From assembly GCA_964342575.1 (NCBI GenBank), contig CAYFGZ010000004.1, forward strand, positions 1 to 64,000: a stretch of DNA of 64,000 bases, written 5' to 3'. Positions 35,220-43,366 of this stretch are shown in pieces. The notes under the pieces were generated by a model, which saw only the letters and a program-made list of their open reading frames with translations, ran no database searches and was not told where the DNA came from. The DNA comes from GCA-002701455 sp964342575 (GTDB lineage Bacteria; Pseudomonadota; Alphaproteobacteria; Thalassobaculales; Thalassobaculaceae). The position numbers and the translations under genes were made by a program. Position 1 is the first letter of the stretch; every line of letters begins with the position of its first letter.

Positions 35220-35990
35220 ATGGGAAGAATACTACAAGCAGCAGAGGCACTTATAGTAGCTAGATCGACGAACGAAGCACTCATTGAATATCCAAATAAA
35301 TCTGAACCTACTAGTGTTGACGACGCTTTTGCCATTCAGGACGCTGTGCTTGAAAAAACGGAGGCGAAGATTGGCGCTTGGAAGGTTGGCCCGGCCACGT
35401 CAAGTTTTCCAGCCACCTGTGCTGTCATACCCAGTGATAATGTTATACGTTCGCCTGCAAGTTTACCCAATACTCTAAGATTAAAGGCTGTAGAGTGTGA
35501 AGTGGCATTTAGGTTGAGCATGGATTTACCGGCCGACAGAGGACCATACACATCAGATGATGTAAAGGCTTCGATTGCCACGGCAATGGTTGCAATAGAA
35601 GCAGTTGAGACGCGTTATAACACTTGGCCTGTTCCGGACCCTATCTGGGCATTGGCTGATAGTCAGAGCAATGAAGCACTGATAATTGGAGAAGAAACTG
35701 ATTTCTTGGATAATGTTGATATTGGTGGACTTCGTGCGAACTTTACGATTGACAACGAAAACATTCCTGCAAGCAAAGGATTTCCAGGGGGAGATCCATT
35801 TAGTCTTATCGCGTGGCTTGCGGAGCACTTATCTAGCAGGGCTCCAGTTATATCAAAAAGGGGTTTAAAGAAGGGCGATATCGTTACTACCGGGTCGTGG
35901 AACGGGGTCGATTTTGCACGCAATAATTCCACAGTTACAGCAGAATTTGAAAACCTAGGCGTCGCCCATCTGACTTATGTAACCAAATAA
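35220..35990 (+). CDS. 2-keto-4-pentenoate hydratase-like (FAH superfamily) protein
   Basis: A 256-residue protein of the hydratase/decarboxylase branch of the fumarylacetoacetase superfamily. Family segments are GAWKVGPATSS, VECEVAFRL (acidic metal ligands) and WALADSQSNEALIIG. Such enzymes hydrate 2-oxopent-4-enoate-type products of aromatic meta-cleavage or decarboxylate related oxoacids. It is the last gene of the DUF1285-Nudix-cca run and no meta-cleavage genes accompany it, so the substrate is unclear. GAGG lies shortly before ATG 35220. It converges on hemF. Confidence 0.82.
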   Translation: MGRILQAAEALIVARSTNEALIEYPNKSEPTSVDDAFAIQDAVLEKTEAKIGAWKVGPATSSFPATCAVIPSDNVIRSPASLPNTLRLKAVECEVAFRLSMDLPADRGPYTSDDVKASIATAMVAIEAVETRYNTWPVPDPIWALADSQSNEALIIGEETDFLDNVDIGGLRANFTIDNENIPASKGFPGGDPFSLIAWLAEHLSSRAPVISKRGLKKGDIVTTGSWNGVDFARNNSTVTAEFENLGVAHLTYVTK

Positions 35991-36032
35991 AGTTGAAATC
36001 ACTTAGTATGGCTCTAACTTGATCAACAGATG

Positions 36033-36923
36033 TTAAAAAGAATCTAGTTTTTCCATGTTAGGGGCTGGCCAAGTCACCATCGGGGGTAAGCTCATTAAAA
36101 TGGCTTCTACATCGCCACCGGTTTTTAGCCCGAACAGTGTGCCGCGATCGTAAAGCAAATTAAATTCGACATATCTACCGCGTTTAACAAGTTGACTTTC
36201 CCTTTGGGCTTCAGTCCATGAATCATTCATGCGGTGTTCTACTATAGAGGGAAATATGTTCTTGAATGTTGAGCCAATTTCCTTAGTAAACCTATAATCT
36301 TTGTCGAAGTCATCATCCAGTTGATCAAAAAAAATTCCACCAACGCCTCGTGGTTCATCGCGGTGTTGTATGTAAAAATATTCATCACACCATTTTTTGA
36401 AACGCGTGTAATAGCCTAAATCATGTTTGTCGCATGCTTTCTGAAAAGCATCATGAAATAATTTTGCATCCTCGGCATTAGGGACCATTGGTGTCAGATC
36501 TGCTCCACCTCCGAACCATGATTTAGTCGTAGTAATGTGTCTAGTATTCATGTGCACAGCTGGAACGAGGGGGGACCACATATGGGCAACCACTGAAATA
36601 CCTGATGCCCAAAATCTAGGGTCATCTTCTGCACCCGGTATCTGTCTTCTGAAATCGACGGATAATTCGCCATTAACTGTAGATACATTCACTCCTACTT
36701 TCTCGAAGAGACGACCCTCCATTATAGACATTTCTCCCCCCCCGCCACCATCCCTCTCCCAACGTTTGCGTTTGAATTTTCCAGCGGGTAGACCTTTTAG
36801 AGGACCTTCATAACTATTTTCAAGTTCTTCAAAAATTGCACAAAGCTGATCGCGAAGGTGTTTAAACCATTTTTTCGCCTCTAACTTTTGAATTTCGGTG
36901 GATAGATACATTGGAAACTCCAT
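36033..36923 (-). CDS. hemF: Oxygen-dependent coproporphyrinogen III oxidase
   Basis: A 296-residue haem-biosynthesis enzyme that oxidatively decarboxylates coproporphyrinogen III to protoporphyrinogen IX using O2. The family signature is clear: PAVHMNTRHI followed by SWFGGGADLTPM, and later RDEPRGVGGIFFDQLD and KRGRYVEFNLLYDRGT. ATG 36923 is used, with ATG 36911 four codons later as an alternative. Its presence indicates an aerobic lifestyle. It is divergent from the phosphodiesterase gene across a 200-base AT-rich gap in which I recognise no clear promoter or FNR-type site. Confidence 0.97.
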   Translation of the reverse strand: MEFPMYLSTEIQKLEAKKWFKHLRDQLCAIFEELENSYEGPLKGLPAGKFKRKRWERDGGGGGEMSIMEGRLFEKVGVNVSTVNGELSVDFRRQIPGAEDDPRFWASGISVVAHMWSPLVPAVHMNTRHITTTKSWFGGGADLTPMVPNAEDAKLFHDAFQKACDKHDLGYYTRFKKWCDEYFYIQHRDEPRGVGGIFFDQLDDDFDKDYRFTKEIGSTFKNIFPSIVEHRMNDSWTEAQRESQLVKRGRYVEFNLLYDRGTLFGLKTGGDVEAILMSLPPMVTWPAPNMEKLDSF

Positions 36924-37121
36924 ACGTAGCCAAATAGATCATTTGCAATTTATCGTACCGCTTAGACCTATTTGAATACATTGCTAATGACTTCTTCTTC
37001 AAAAGCAATAAGAAAAGGTTTTAAATTAATAATATCCATAATAAATTTCTGATATTTTTTTAACAACGCCTAGCATCTGTTAATTAGACAAATCATAAGC
37101 AACTGGAAAATAGAGACCGAA

Positions 37122-38612
37122 ATGACGAACACAAAATTTCTGTTCTGCGTATTTGATGGTCTTAGACGGGACTTAATTCGTCAGGACACCATGCCAAATT
37201 TGAATTCGTTTAGGCGGAGTTGGTGTGATTTCCCAAACAGTAACTCTGCATTTCCTTCAGAAACTCGCGTTCAAGTGTCAAGCTTTGTAACTGGAGCTTA
37301 TGCTGGGGGTGCCGGATCTTCAGCAGAAAGTGAAGAGGGCGGGGGGCATGGGATTATGGCAAACGTATTCTACGATTTGTCTCTCCAACTGGACAAACCC
37401 TTGGATACTTCAGATACAAATAACATGAAACACGCTCGTCAGGTATACGGGCGTATACAAAAAGCCGCAAATCTTGGCGAAATTTTAGCTGGAGCTGGGT
37501 TTAATTATTCAGTGCTAACGACTGGAAAAATAGGAAACGCGAAACTTCTTAATTTAGAGGCAGATAAATTTCGTCACAAGCTGTTCTCGATTTGGGGAAG
37601 AGACATTTCGAGTGCTGCTATTGATTATGATCGTATAATTAGAGACTTCGGTCCTCCACCTGAGCAGGAGTTTCCTAATAATATGGTCACCGAATATGCA
37701 ACAAAATTATTGTTGGAGTATTTTCTTTGTGACGTTACAACGGACGTACAGGTGATTTGGTATAATGAGCCCGACTTATCCTTTCATTATCGCGGCATTG
37801 GGGCGCCCGAAAGTTTATCAACTATAAGGTCAATCGACGAAAATTTTGGAAAAATATTGGATTGGTGGAACGCAGAAGGTCGTAGTAAAGGCTGGCACAT
37901 CATAGTGGTTTCCGATCACGCTCAAATCACCACAATTAAACAGATAAATGTAATCGAAGAATTGAGGAAGGGCGGTTTTAATGCGGGCATAGCTGTAGCC
38001 GATGGCATTGATATTGCTGTGAAGAGAAGTTATAGCGGTCAAATAACAGTGCGAGATAGGAATCCTAAGTTGATCAAGCGGGTACTGGAGTTTTTGCAGG
38101 ACCAATATTGGTGTGGTTTAACCTTTACTAGGACAGGGCTATACGGCGCTTTATGCATGGCCGACATTAATGGCCTGAACGAACGATCACCAGATATTAA
38201 TTATGTTATGAGAACGTTTGATGGAGTAAACGAATTTGGGTACCCGGGGTTATGCTACGCGGATAATCCGGATATCCCACACGGTGGTGGTATTCATGGG
38301 GGACTGCACAAAACGGAATTAAATAACTTAATGGTCTTTGGAGGCGATAGGTTTAAGCGGGAAATGATTTTTGACGTTCCAAGTAGTATTGTAGACGTCC
38401 TTCCGACAATCTTATGTGGATTAGATGTTAGACGTCCGAAGACCATTATGGGCCGCTCATTAAACGAAGTCTTTCTAGATGGTGGGGATAATCCAGATTG
38501 GAGTGAGAGATGTATACGTGCCTCGAGAAATGATTATTCCCAAGAGATGTTGATCGCTGAGGTTCAGGGAGGCAGCTGCCCGTACCTTCGTGGCGGAAAA
38601 CGTACGAGTTAA
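37122..38612 (+). CDS. Alkaline phosphatase-superfamily phosphodiesterase/nucleotide pyrophosphatase
   Basis: A 496-residue metal-dependent phosphohydrolase. The first metal aspartate is in FCVFDGLRRD (Asp12). The nucleophile region is FPSETRVQVSSFVTGAY, with Thr48 as likely nucleophile. Later ligands appear in VVSDHAQI and in GGGIHGGLHKTELNN. No signal peptide is visible, which is unusual for the nucleotide pyrophosphatase branch and suggests a cytoplasmic enzyme. The substrate may be a nucleotide, phosphonate or phosphodiester. It stands alone and converges on an exported unknown protein. Confidence 0.83.
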   Translation: MTNTKFLFCVFDGLRRDLIRQDTMPNLNSFRRSWCDFPNSNSAFPSETRVQVSSFVTGAYAGGAGSSAESEEGGGHGIMANVFYDLSLQLDKPLDTSDTNNMKHARQVYGRIQKAANLGEILAGAGFNYSVLTTGKIGNAKLLNLEADKFRHKLFSIWGRDISSAAIDYDRIIRDFGPPPEQEFPNNMVTEYATKLLLEYFLCDVTTDVQVIWYNEPDLSFHYRGIGAPESLSTIRSIDENFGKILDWWNAEGRSKGWHIIVVSDHAQITTIKQINVIEELRKGGFNAGIAVADGIDIAVKRSYSGQITVRDRNPKLIKRVLEFLQDQYWCGLTFTRTGLYGALCMADINGLNERSPDINYVMRTFDGVNEFGYPGLCYADNPDIPHGGGIHGGLHKTELNNLMVFGGDRFKREMIFDVPSSIVDVLPTILCGLDVRRPKTIMGRSLNEVFLDGGDNPDWSERCIRASRNDYSQEMLIAEVQGGSCPYLRGGKRTS

Positions 38613-38636
38613 CTGGTCGTTCAACACTCCCAAAAA

Positions 38637-39362
38637 TTAGTCATTTTTTCTGGGTTCAGGCATTGTGTCCGGTGGAGTGAACGGCGAGATAAATTTTACA
38701 TTGCCCGCACCACTTTTTTCATAGACTTTTTCGCGAATTCTATTAAGGAAGTCCGCAAGATATTTGAGATCACCCTCAAGCATTTCATGGCTTCGGTTTT
38801 CCATTTCTTTCCACGCATTGTGGATTTTTTTGACACTTGAAGGGCTGCCTCCTATACCCTGAAGTTGATCTGTCGTTTTTTTAATCCATTCGATAGTATT
38901 TTTCCGCGTTTCCTTGGCTTCGTGAATTTTATCTTTAAGTTTATCAAAGATGAGTTTGGCTACATCTTCTGATGAATTATCGCAAAATGGCTTTAAAAGT
39001 TTCATATACTCGAAGTCAGCGTCTGAGAAATTAAATAAGGCTTTATCAAAGTATTTTAAAGTAAGGTTCTTGACTGACATAGCGCCTTCCAGTCGAGCTA
39101 TTCGTTCAATCATCGCATTTCCATCAGTGATTTTTTCGCATTGTTCTTCGGACAAATCGGCGGATGCGCTATCAAAACTTTTTTTATCGTTTGTTTGGGT
39201 TTGTTGTGATCTATTATTCTTTTGTGTTGAGCCTGCAGCGGTTTCTTGAGCCGTGGAGGTCAACGGATAGCAAAAGGTTATTGCAAGGATGATTACAAAA
39301 AAAAACGTACTTTTGAACAAAACTGATCTCTTAGCTAATCTTGGTGGGTCACATTTTTTCAT
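38637..39362 (-). CDS. Unrecognised exported, helix-rich protein
   Basis: A 241-residue protein I do not recognise. A basic start and a hydrophobic segment (SVLFKSTFFFVIILAITF) ending near TSTAQ look like a Sec signal peptide. A low-complexity Gln/Asn/Thr/Ser linker follows (about residues 40-65). The rest is charged and probably helical, with coiled-coil-like stretches (LIFDKLKDKIHEAKETRK) and a Pro-rich C-terminus. Two cysteines (EEQCEKI and KPFCDNS) could form a disulfide in the periplasm. It lies between a convergent phosphodiesterase and a divergent gamma-glutamyltransferase-like gene. Confidence 0.6.
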   Translation of the reverse strand: MKKCDPPRLAKRSVLFKSTFFFVIILAITFCYPLTSTAQETAAGSTQKNNRSQQTQTNDKKSFDSASADLSEEQCEKITDGNAMIERIARLEGAMSVKNLTLKYFDKALFNFSDADFEYMKLLKPFCDNSSEDVAKLIFDKLKDKIHEAKETRKNTIEWIKKTTDQLQGIGGSPSSVKKIHNAWKEMENRSHEMLEGDLKYLADFLNRIREKVYEKSGAGNVKFISPFTPPDTMPEPRKND

Positions 39363-39416
39363 TCGTTTAAGATAACCTTAGTCGCGCTACCGATAAAGTC
39401 ATTATCTCGTGTTTGG

Positions 39417-40997
39417 ATGGGAATCATGCAAAAATATAACACTTTGAATATGCCATACGAAATATGGAACATTTCAAAGAAAACGGCAATGGCCAGCAAG
39501 GGAGTAGTAGTCGCTCAGGAAATAGAAGCGGCGAGAGTTGGTGCGTTGATGCTAGAAGCCGGTGGTAATGCGGTAGATGCCGCTATTGCCACAGCCTTTG
39601 CTCTCTGTGTAACGGAACCATGGATGAGTGGCCTTGGTGGAGGTGGGTTTATGCAAGTTTACATGGCCGAGACCCAAACAGTCCAATTAATAGACTTTAG
39701 CATGATAGCTCCTGCGGAGCTCGTTCAAAGCGATTATATTTTGACCGGTGAAACAGGCGATGATTTATTTGGTTGGCCCGCTGTTGAACATGATACAAAT
39801 TTTCATGGTGCTAAAGCTATTTCGGTGCCGGGGGCGGTAGCAGGTTATGCACTAGCAAATGAGGTGTTTGGTCGAAAGTGTTGGCAACAGCTTATTCAAC
39901 CTGCTGTCGAGTTAGCCAAAAGGGGACATCGCAAAACTTGGTGGACTACGTTAAATGTAGCGGCAGAGGCAAAATTACTCGCTCTGTATAGCCAATCTAA
40001 GTTAGATTGGTTGCCCGATGGCCAAGTCCCAACGGTCTCGTCCACCCCAAACGACGATTATCTTAATTTGGATAAATTAGCTTTAACTCTTGAATTGCTC
40101 AGTATTCATGGGCCTGAATATTTCTATTTAGGCGAGTTAGCAGAAAATATTGTAAATGATATAGGGGAAGCAGGAGGGCGGCTTTCTCGGCTGGATTTAA
40201 AAAACTATTCAGCTCGGATATTGGACCCGTTGACTGTATCTCGGGGTTCTACGGTTTACAATTTGGTTCCTGAGTATTCAGCAGGGCCTACTTTTTTGGA
40301 TGCACTTAATCGCCTTCCAAAGTTTGATAAGGGCACTCCAGCGCCAGAACACCATAGATCGATTTGTGAGGCTTTAATAGAAGCCTATAAGACAAGATTA
40401 GACACAATGGGCCACGCCGCTGATGCTGATGATCATAGCTGTACAACTCACATAAATACGCTGGATTCAGAAGGTAATATTGTGGTTATGACAACAACGC
40501 TTTTGTCGAGATTTGGTTCTCGTTTTGTCCTGCCTACAAGTGGTGTGTTGATGAATAATGGGATTAATTGGTTCGACCCTAGGCCCAATCGACCCAATTC
40601 AATTGCTGCTGGACAGCGCCCCTTGTCAAATATGTGTCCGATAATAGCAATTAAAGATGGACAGCCCTCTTCTGGTCTTGGAGCGTCCGGTGGGAGAAAG
40701 ATTTTGCCGGCGGTTTTTCAAATTGCAGTATACATGAATGACTTTGGAATGGATTTAGCTACTGCCATTAATTATCCTAGAATTGATGTTAGCACAACGG
40801 ATGTGATTGTCTACGATGATCGATTTGATAGGCAGACGAGGACGTTGCTAGACGGTCTTGCTACAACGCGCCCATGGGCTCCCACAACTTTCCCTTCTAT
40901 TTATGCGGTTCCCTCCGGTGTGCAAATTACGGAAGATGGCAAACTCGTTGGAGTAGCGCACCCGCTTTCTCCATTAGCAGCTGCTGTGGAAGCATAA
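39417..40997 (+). CDS. Gamma-glutamyltransferase-family Ntn hydrolase with altered substrate motif
   Basis: A 526-residue self-cleaving Ntn hydrolase. The predicted autocatalytic nucleophile is Thr343 in SCTTHINTLD; cleavage there gives a large and a small subunit. The oxyanion/small-subunit region continues with SGVLMNNGINWFDPRP and GLGASGGRKILP. Two features differ from classic enzymes. The large-subunit DFREMAP motif, whose Arg holds the gamma-glutamyl carboxylate, reads DFSMIAP (residues 93-99). No signal peptide is seen, so the protein should be cytoplasmic. A gamma-glutamyl substrate is therefore uncertain. Starts at 39417, 39426 and 39450 are possible. Confidence 0.82.
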   Translation: MGIMQKYNTLNMPYEIWNISKKTAMASKGVVVAQEIEAARVGALMLEAGGNAVDAAIATAFALCVTEPWMSGLGGGGFMQVYMAETQTVQLIDFSMIAPAELVQSDYILTGETGDDLFGWPAVEHDTNFHGAKAISVPGAVAGYALANEVFGRKCWQQLIQPAVELAKRGHRKTWWTTLNVAAEAKLLALYSQSKLDWLPDGQVPTVSSTPNDDYLNLDKLALTLELLSIHGPEYFYLGELAENIVNDIGEAGGRLSRLDLKNYSARILDPLTVSRGSTVYNLVPEYSAGPTFLDALNRLPKFDKGTPAPEHHRSICEALIEAYKTRLDTMGHAADADDHSCTTHINTLDSEGNIVVMTTTLLSRFGSRFVLPTSGVLMNNGINWFDPRPNRPNSIAAGQRPLSNMCPIIAIKDGQPSSGLGASGGRKILPAVFQIAVYMNDFGMDLATAINYPRIDVSTTDVIVYDDRFDRQTRTLLDGLATTRPWAPTTFPSIYAVPSGVQITEDGKLVGVAHPLSPLAAAVEA

Positions 40998-41017
40998 AAC
41001 TTGAATCAGCGTACGGT

Positions 41018-41221
41018 CTAAAAGTCTGTGCATCGACCATTGTGCTCCCAATCGCCGTAACGCGTTGGTTCGGGACCATTGTAGCCGCCCAACTCTTTTT
41101 CTGACTCGTGTTTATCTGTATCTGTTTCTAACTCGTTGGCTTTGGAAACAGGTGCGCCATCTTGTTTTAGCACGACTTCTTTTGGTTTCCTTGTTTTTAA
41201 AATGTGTTTACTCTGTTGCAT
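41018..41221 (-). CDS. Succinate dehydrogenase assembly factor 4-like protein (DUF1674)
   Basis: A 67-residue protein whose C-terminus GPEPTRYGDWEHNGRCTDF is the near-invariant DUF1674/SdhAF4 signature. In mitochondria SdhAF4 binds the flavinated SDHA subunit and limits oxidative damage before complex assembly. ATG 41221 is chosen; the frame extends 20 codons upstream as a non-conserved leader. The gene is divergent from rsmB, an arrangement seen in many alphaproteobacteria. No sdh genes lie in the window. Confidence 0.88.
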   Translation of the reverse strand: MQQSKHILKTRKPKEVVLKQDGAPVSKANELETDTDKHESEKELGGYNGPEPTRYGDWEHNGRCTDF

Positions 41222-41309
41222 AATTATTACATAAGCGTTGCTAACTAATATTTCAATAGATCTAGAATAAAAAATAAGCAAGGTTGGGAACTGGCTTGCT
41301 GCGGAAAAG

Positions 41310-42632
41310 ATGCCGGAAAATCGTGGGAATTTAATGCAGGCACAAGAAATACGAGTTTCTATTTCGCGCTACGCGGCTTTAGAGCTTTTTACTTCGATTG
41401 TAGTTCGCAAACAAACCTTAGAAAAGGCAATTGGGACCTTTTTAGGCTTCGATCAATTGTCGGAACGCGACAAAGGTTTCTCTCGATTAATAGTGGTGAC
41501 CACTTTGCGAAGGCTTGGGCAAATAGATGCTATTGTAAATTATTGCTTAATTAAGGAGTTACCTAAAGGTGCTGAGACAGTTACGAATGTCATAAGGTTA
41601 GCGGCAGCTGAGATTTTATTTTTGGGTGTTGACGTCTACGCAAGCGTTGATAGTGCTGTAACGATTGTTAAGGCTCGACGATTTTATAAGTTTCAGGGGT
41701 TAACAAATGCAGTATTGCGCCGGTTAGCTCGCGAGGGCGAGAAATTAGTGGGAGAATTCCCGGAGGAATTAAATTTTCCCGAGTGGATAGTTAAAGCCTG
41801 GATTAGGGAGTACGGAAAAAGTGAGGCTCGTCGATTGGTTCTGTCTTCTCTTGAAGAACCTGCATTGGATATTTCTGTTAAGAATAATGCCAACGTTTGG
41901 GCCGAAAAACTAGATGCCAAAATTCTAGTTACTGGATCTTTGAGACGTGGGTTTGGTGGTCGAATCGAAGATATGCCTGGGTATAAAGAAGGGGCTTGGT
42001 GGGTGCAAGACGCAGGCGCAGCAATACCCGTTTTGCTGTTTGGGAATGTAAAGGGGCTCCGCGTATTAGACGCTTGTGCGGCCCCGGGAGGTAAAACAGC
42101 TCAACTTGCGGCGGCAGGCGCGGATGTTACAGCTGTTGATCGTTCTCCAAAACGATTGAAAAGATTAGAGAGTAATATGATCCGATTGCGCCTGCCCGTT
42201 ACGTGTATCCAGGCGGATCTGATCGATTGGGAACCGGAAGAGAGTTTTGACGCAGTGTTATTAGATCCCCCATGTACCGCGACGGGAACGATCCGCAGGA
42301 ACCCAGATTTATTAATAAGAAAAGCTATTAACGATACCAAAAAATTAGTAAAATTGCAGGATAAGCTGCTTAGCAAAGTGTCCAGATTAGTCAAGCCGCA
42401 CGGACAATTGATATTTTGCACATGTTCTCTGCAGCCAGAAGAAGGAGAGCAAAGGATATCCAAATTTCTTGCTAAGAATATGAAATTTAAGCGGAACCCT
42501 GTGCGACCCAATGAAATAGGTGGGATGACGGAATTGATCAACAAATCGGGAGATTTGAGAACACTTCCATCTCAATTTTCCGAAGTGGGTGGCATTGATG
42601 GGTTTTTCGTTGCAAGGCTATCAAGAGGATAA
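41310..42632 (+). CDS. rsmB: 16S rRNA (cytosine-967-C5) methyltransferase RsmB-type
   Basis: A 440-residue SAM-dependent m5C methyltransferase. The N-terminal NusB-like RNA-binding domain (about residues 10-140) is followed by the Rossmann catalytic domain. The SAM loop is LDACAAPGGKTAQL. The two catalytic cysteines lie in DPPCTATGTIRRNPD and FCTCSLQPEEGE. GGAAAAG precedes ATG 41310; ATG 41334 is also possible. It begins a rightward run with rpe and a heparinase-like gene, a conserved alphaproteobacterial neighbourhood. Confidence 0.9.
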   Translation: MPENRGNLMQAQEIRVSISRYAALELFTSIVVRKQTLEKAIGTFLGFDQLSERDKGFSRLIVVTTLRRLGQIDAIVNYCLIKELPKGAETVTNVIRLAAAEILFLGVDVYASVDSAVTIVKARRFYKFQGLTNAVLRRLAREGEKLVGEFPEELNFPEWIVKAWIREYGKSEARRLVLSSLEEPALDISVKNNANVWAEKLDAKILVTGSLRRGFGGRIEDMPGYKEGAWWVQDAGAAIPVLLFGNVKGLRVLDACAAPGGKTAQLAAAGADVTAVDRSPKRLKRLESNMIRLRLPVTCIQADLIDWEPEESFDAVLLDPPCTATGTIRRNPDLLIRKAINDTKKLVKLQDKLLSKVSRLVKPHGQLIFCTCSLQPEEGEQRISKFLAKNMKFKRNPVRPNEIGGMTELINKSGDLRTLPSQFSEVGGIDGFFVARLSRG

Positions 42633-42697
42633 ATATAGTCCATGGTTCCAAATCGGACTATTGCGAATATTATCACAAACTGCTACCTGAATTATCT

Positions 42698-43366
42698 ATG
42701 CAAAAGAATATTAGAATATCGCCCTCGATCCTTGCTTCTGACTTTTCTCGTCTTGGGGAAGAAGTGAAGGACATATCAAGGATGGGGGCTGATTTTATTC
42801 ATTTAGATATTATGGATGGTTGTTTTGTTCCAAACTTATCTTTTGGAGCTGATATTGTTAAGGCAGTGCGACCACACAGTCATTTGCCGTTTGATGTGCA
42901 TTTGATGATAGATTCTCCAGAAAGGTATATACAATCGTATGTAGACGCTGGTGCTGATATAATAACGGTTCACCCTGAAGCGACATTTCATATCCACAGC
43001 ACATTGCAGAAAATTCGCGAGACAGGAACTAAAGTTGGCATCGCCTTGAATCCTGGTACCTCTATCCAGGTCTTAGACGGTATAGCTGATTTGATCGATT
43101 TGATTCTTATAATGACTGTAAATCCAGGCTTTGGTGGTCAGTCTTTCTTGAATAGTCAGTTGCGAAAAATTTCAGATGTGCGGTTAAAAATAGACGAATT
43201 GAAGCAACCCATAGACCTATCTGTTGATGGTGGCATAAACAGAGAAACGGCGAAGTTAGCTATTGAAGCGGGAGCTAATGTGTTAGTTGCGGGTACGGCC
43301 ATTTTCAGGGCGAATGGACGCCCGTATTCGGAGACTATCGATAAACTTAGGAACCCTTATTCTTGA
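42698..43366 (+). CDS. rpe: Ribulose-phosphate 3-epimerase
   Basis: A 222-residue TIM-barrel enzyme interconverting ribulose 5-phosphate and xylulose 5-phosphate in the pentose phosphate pathway. It has the opening ISPSILASDFSRLGEE, the metal/catalytic HLDIMDGCFVPNLSFG, FDVHLMI, MTVNPGFGGQSF and the C-terminal SVDGGINRET with a phosphate-binding VLVAGTAIF. All expected His and Asp ligands are present. The stop overlaps the TTG start of the next gene (TTGA). Confidence 0.97.
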   Translation: MQKNIRISPSILASDFSRLGEEVKDISRMGADFIHLDIMDGCFVPNLSFGADIVKAVRPHSHLPFDVHLMIDSPERYIQSYVDAGADIITVHPEATFHIHSTLQKIRETGTKVGIALNPGTSIQVLDGIADLIDLILIMTVNPGFGGQSFLNSQLRKISDVRLKIDELKQPIDLSVDGGINRETAKLAIEAGANVLVAGTAIFRANGRPYSETIDKLRNPYS

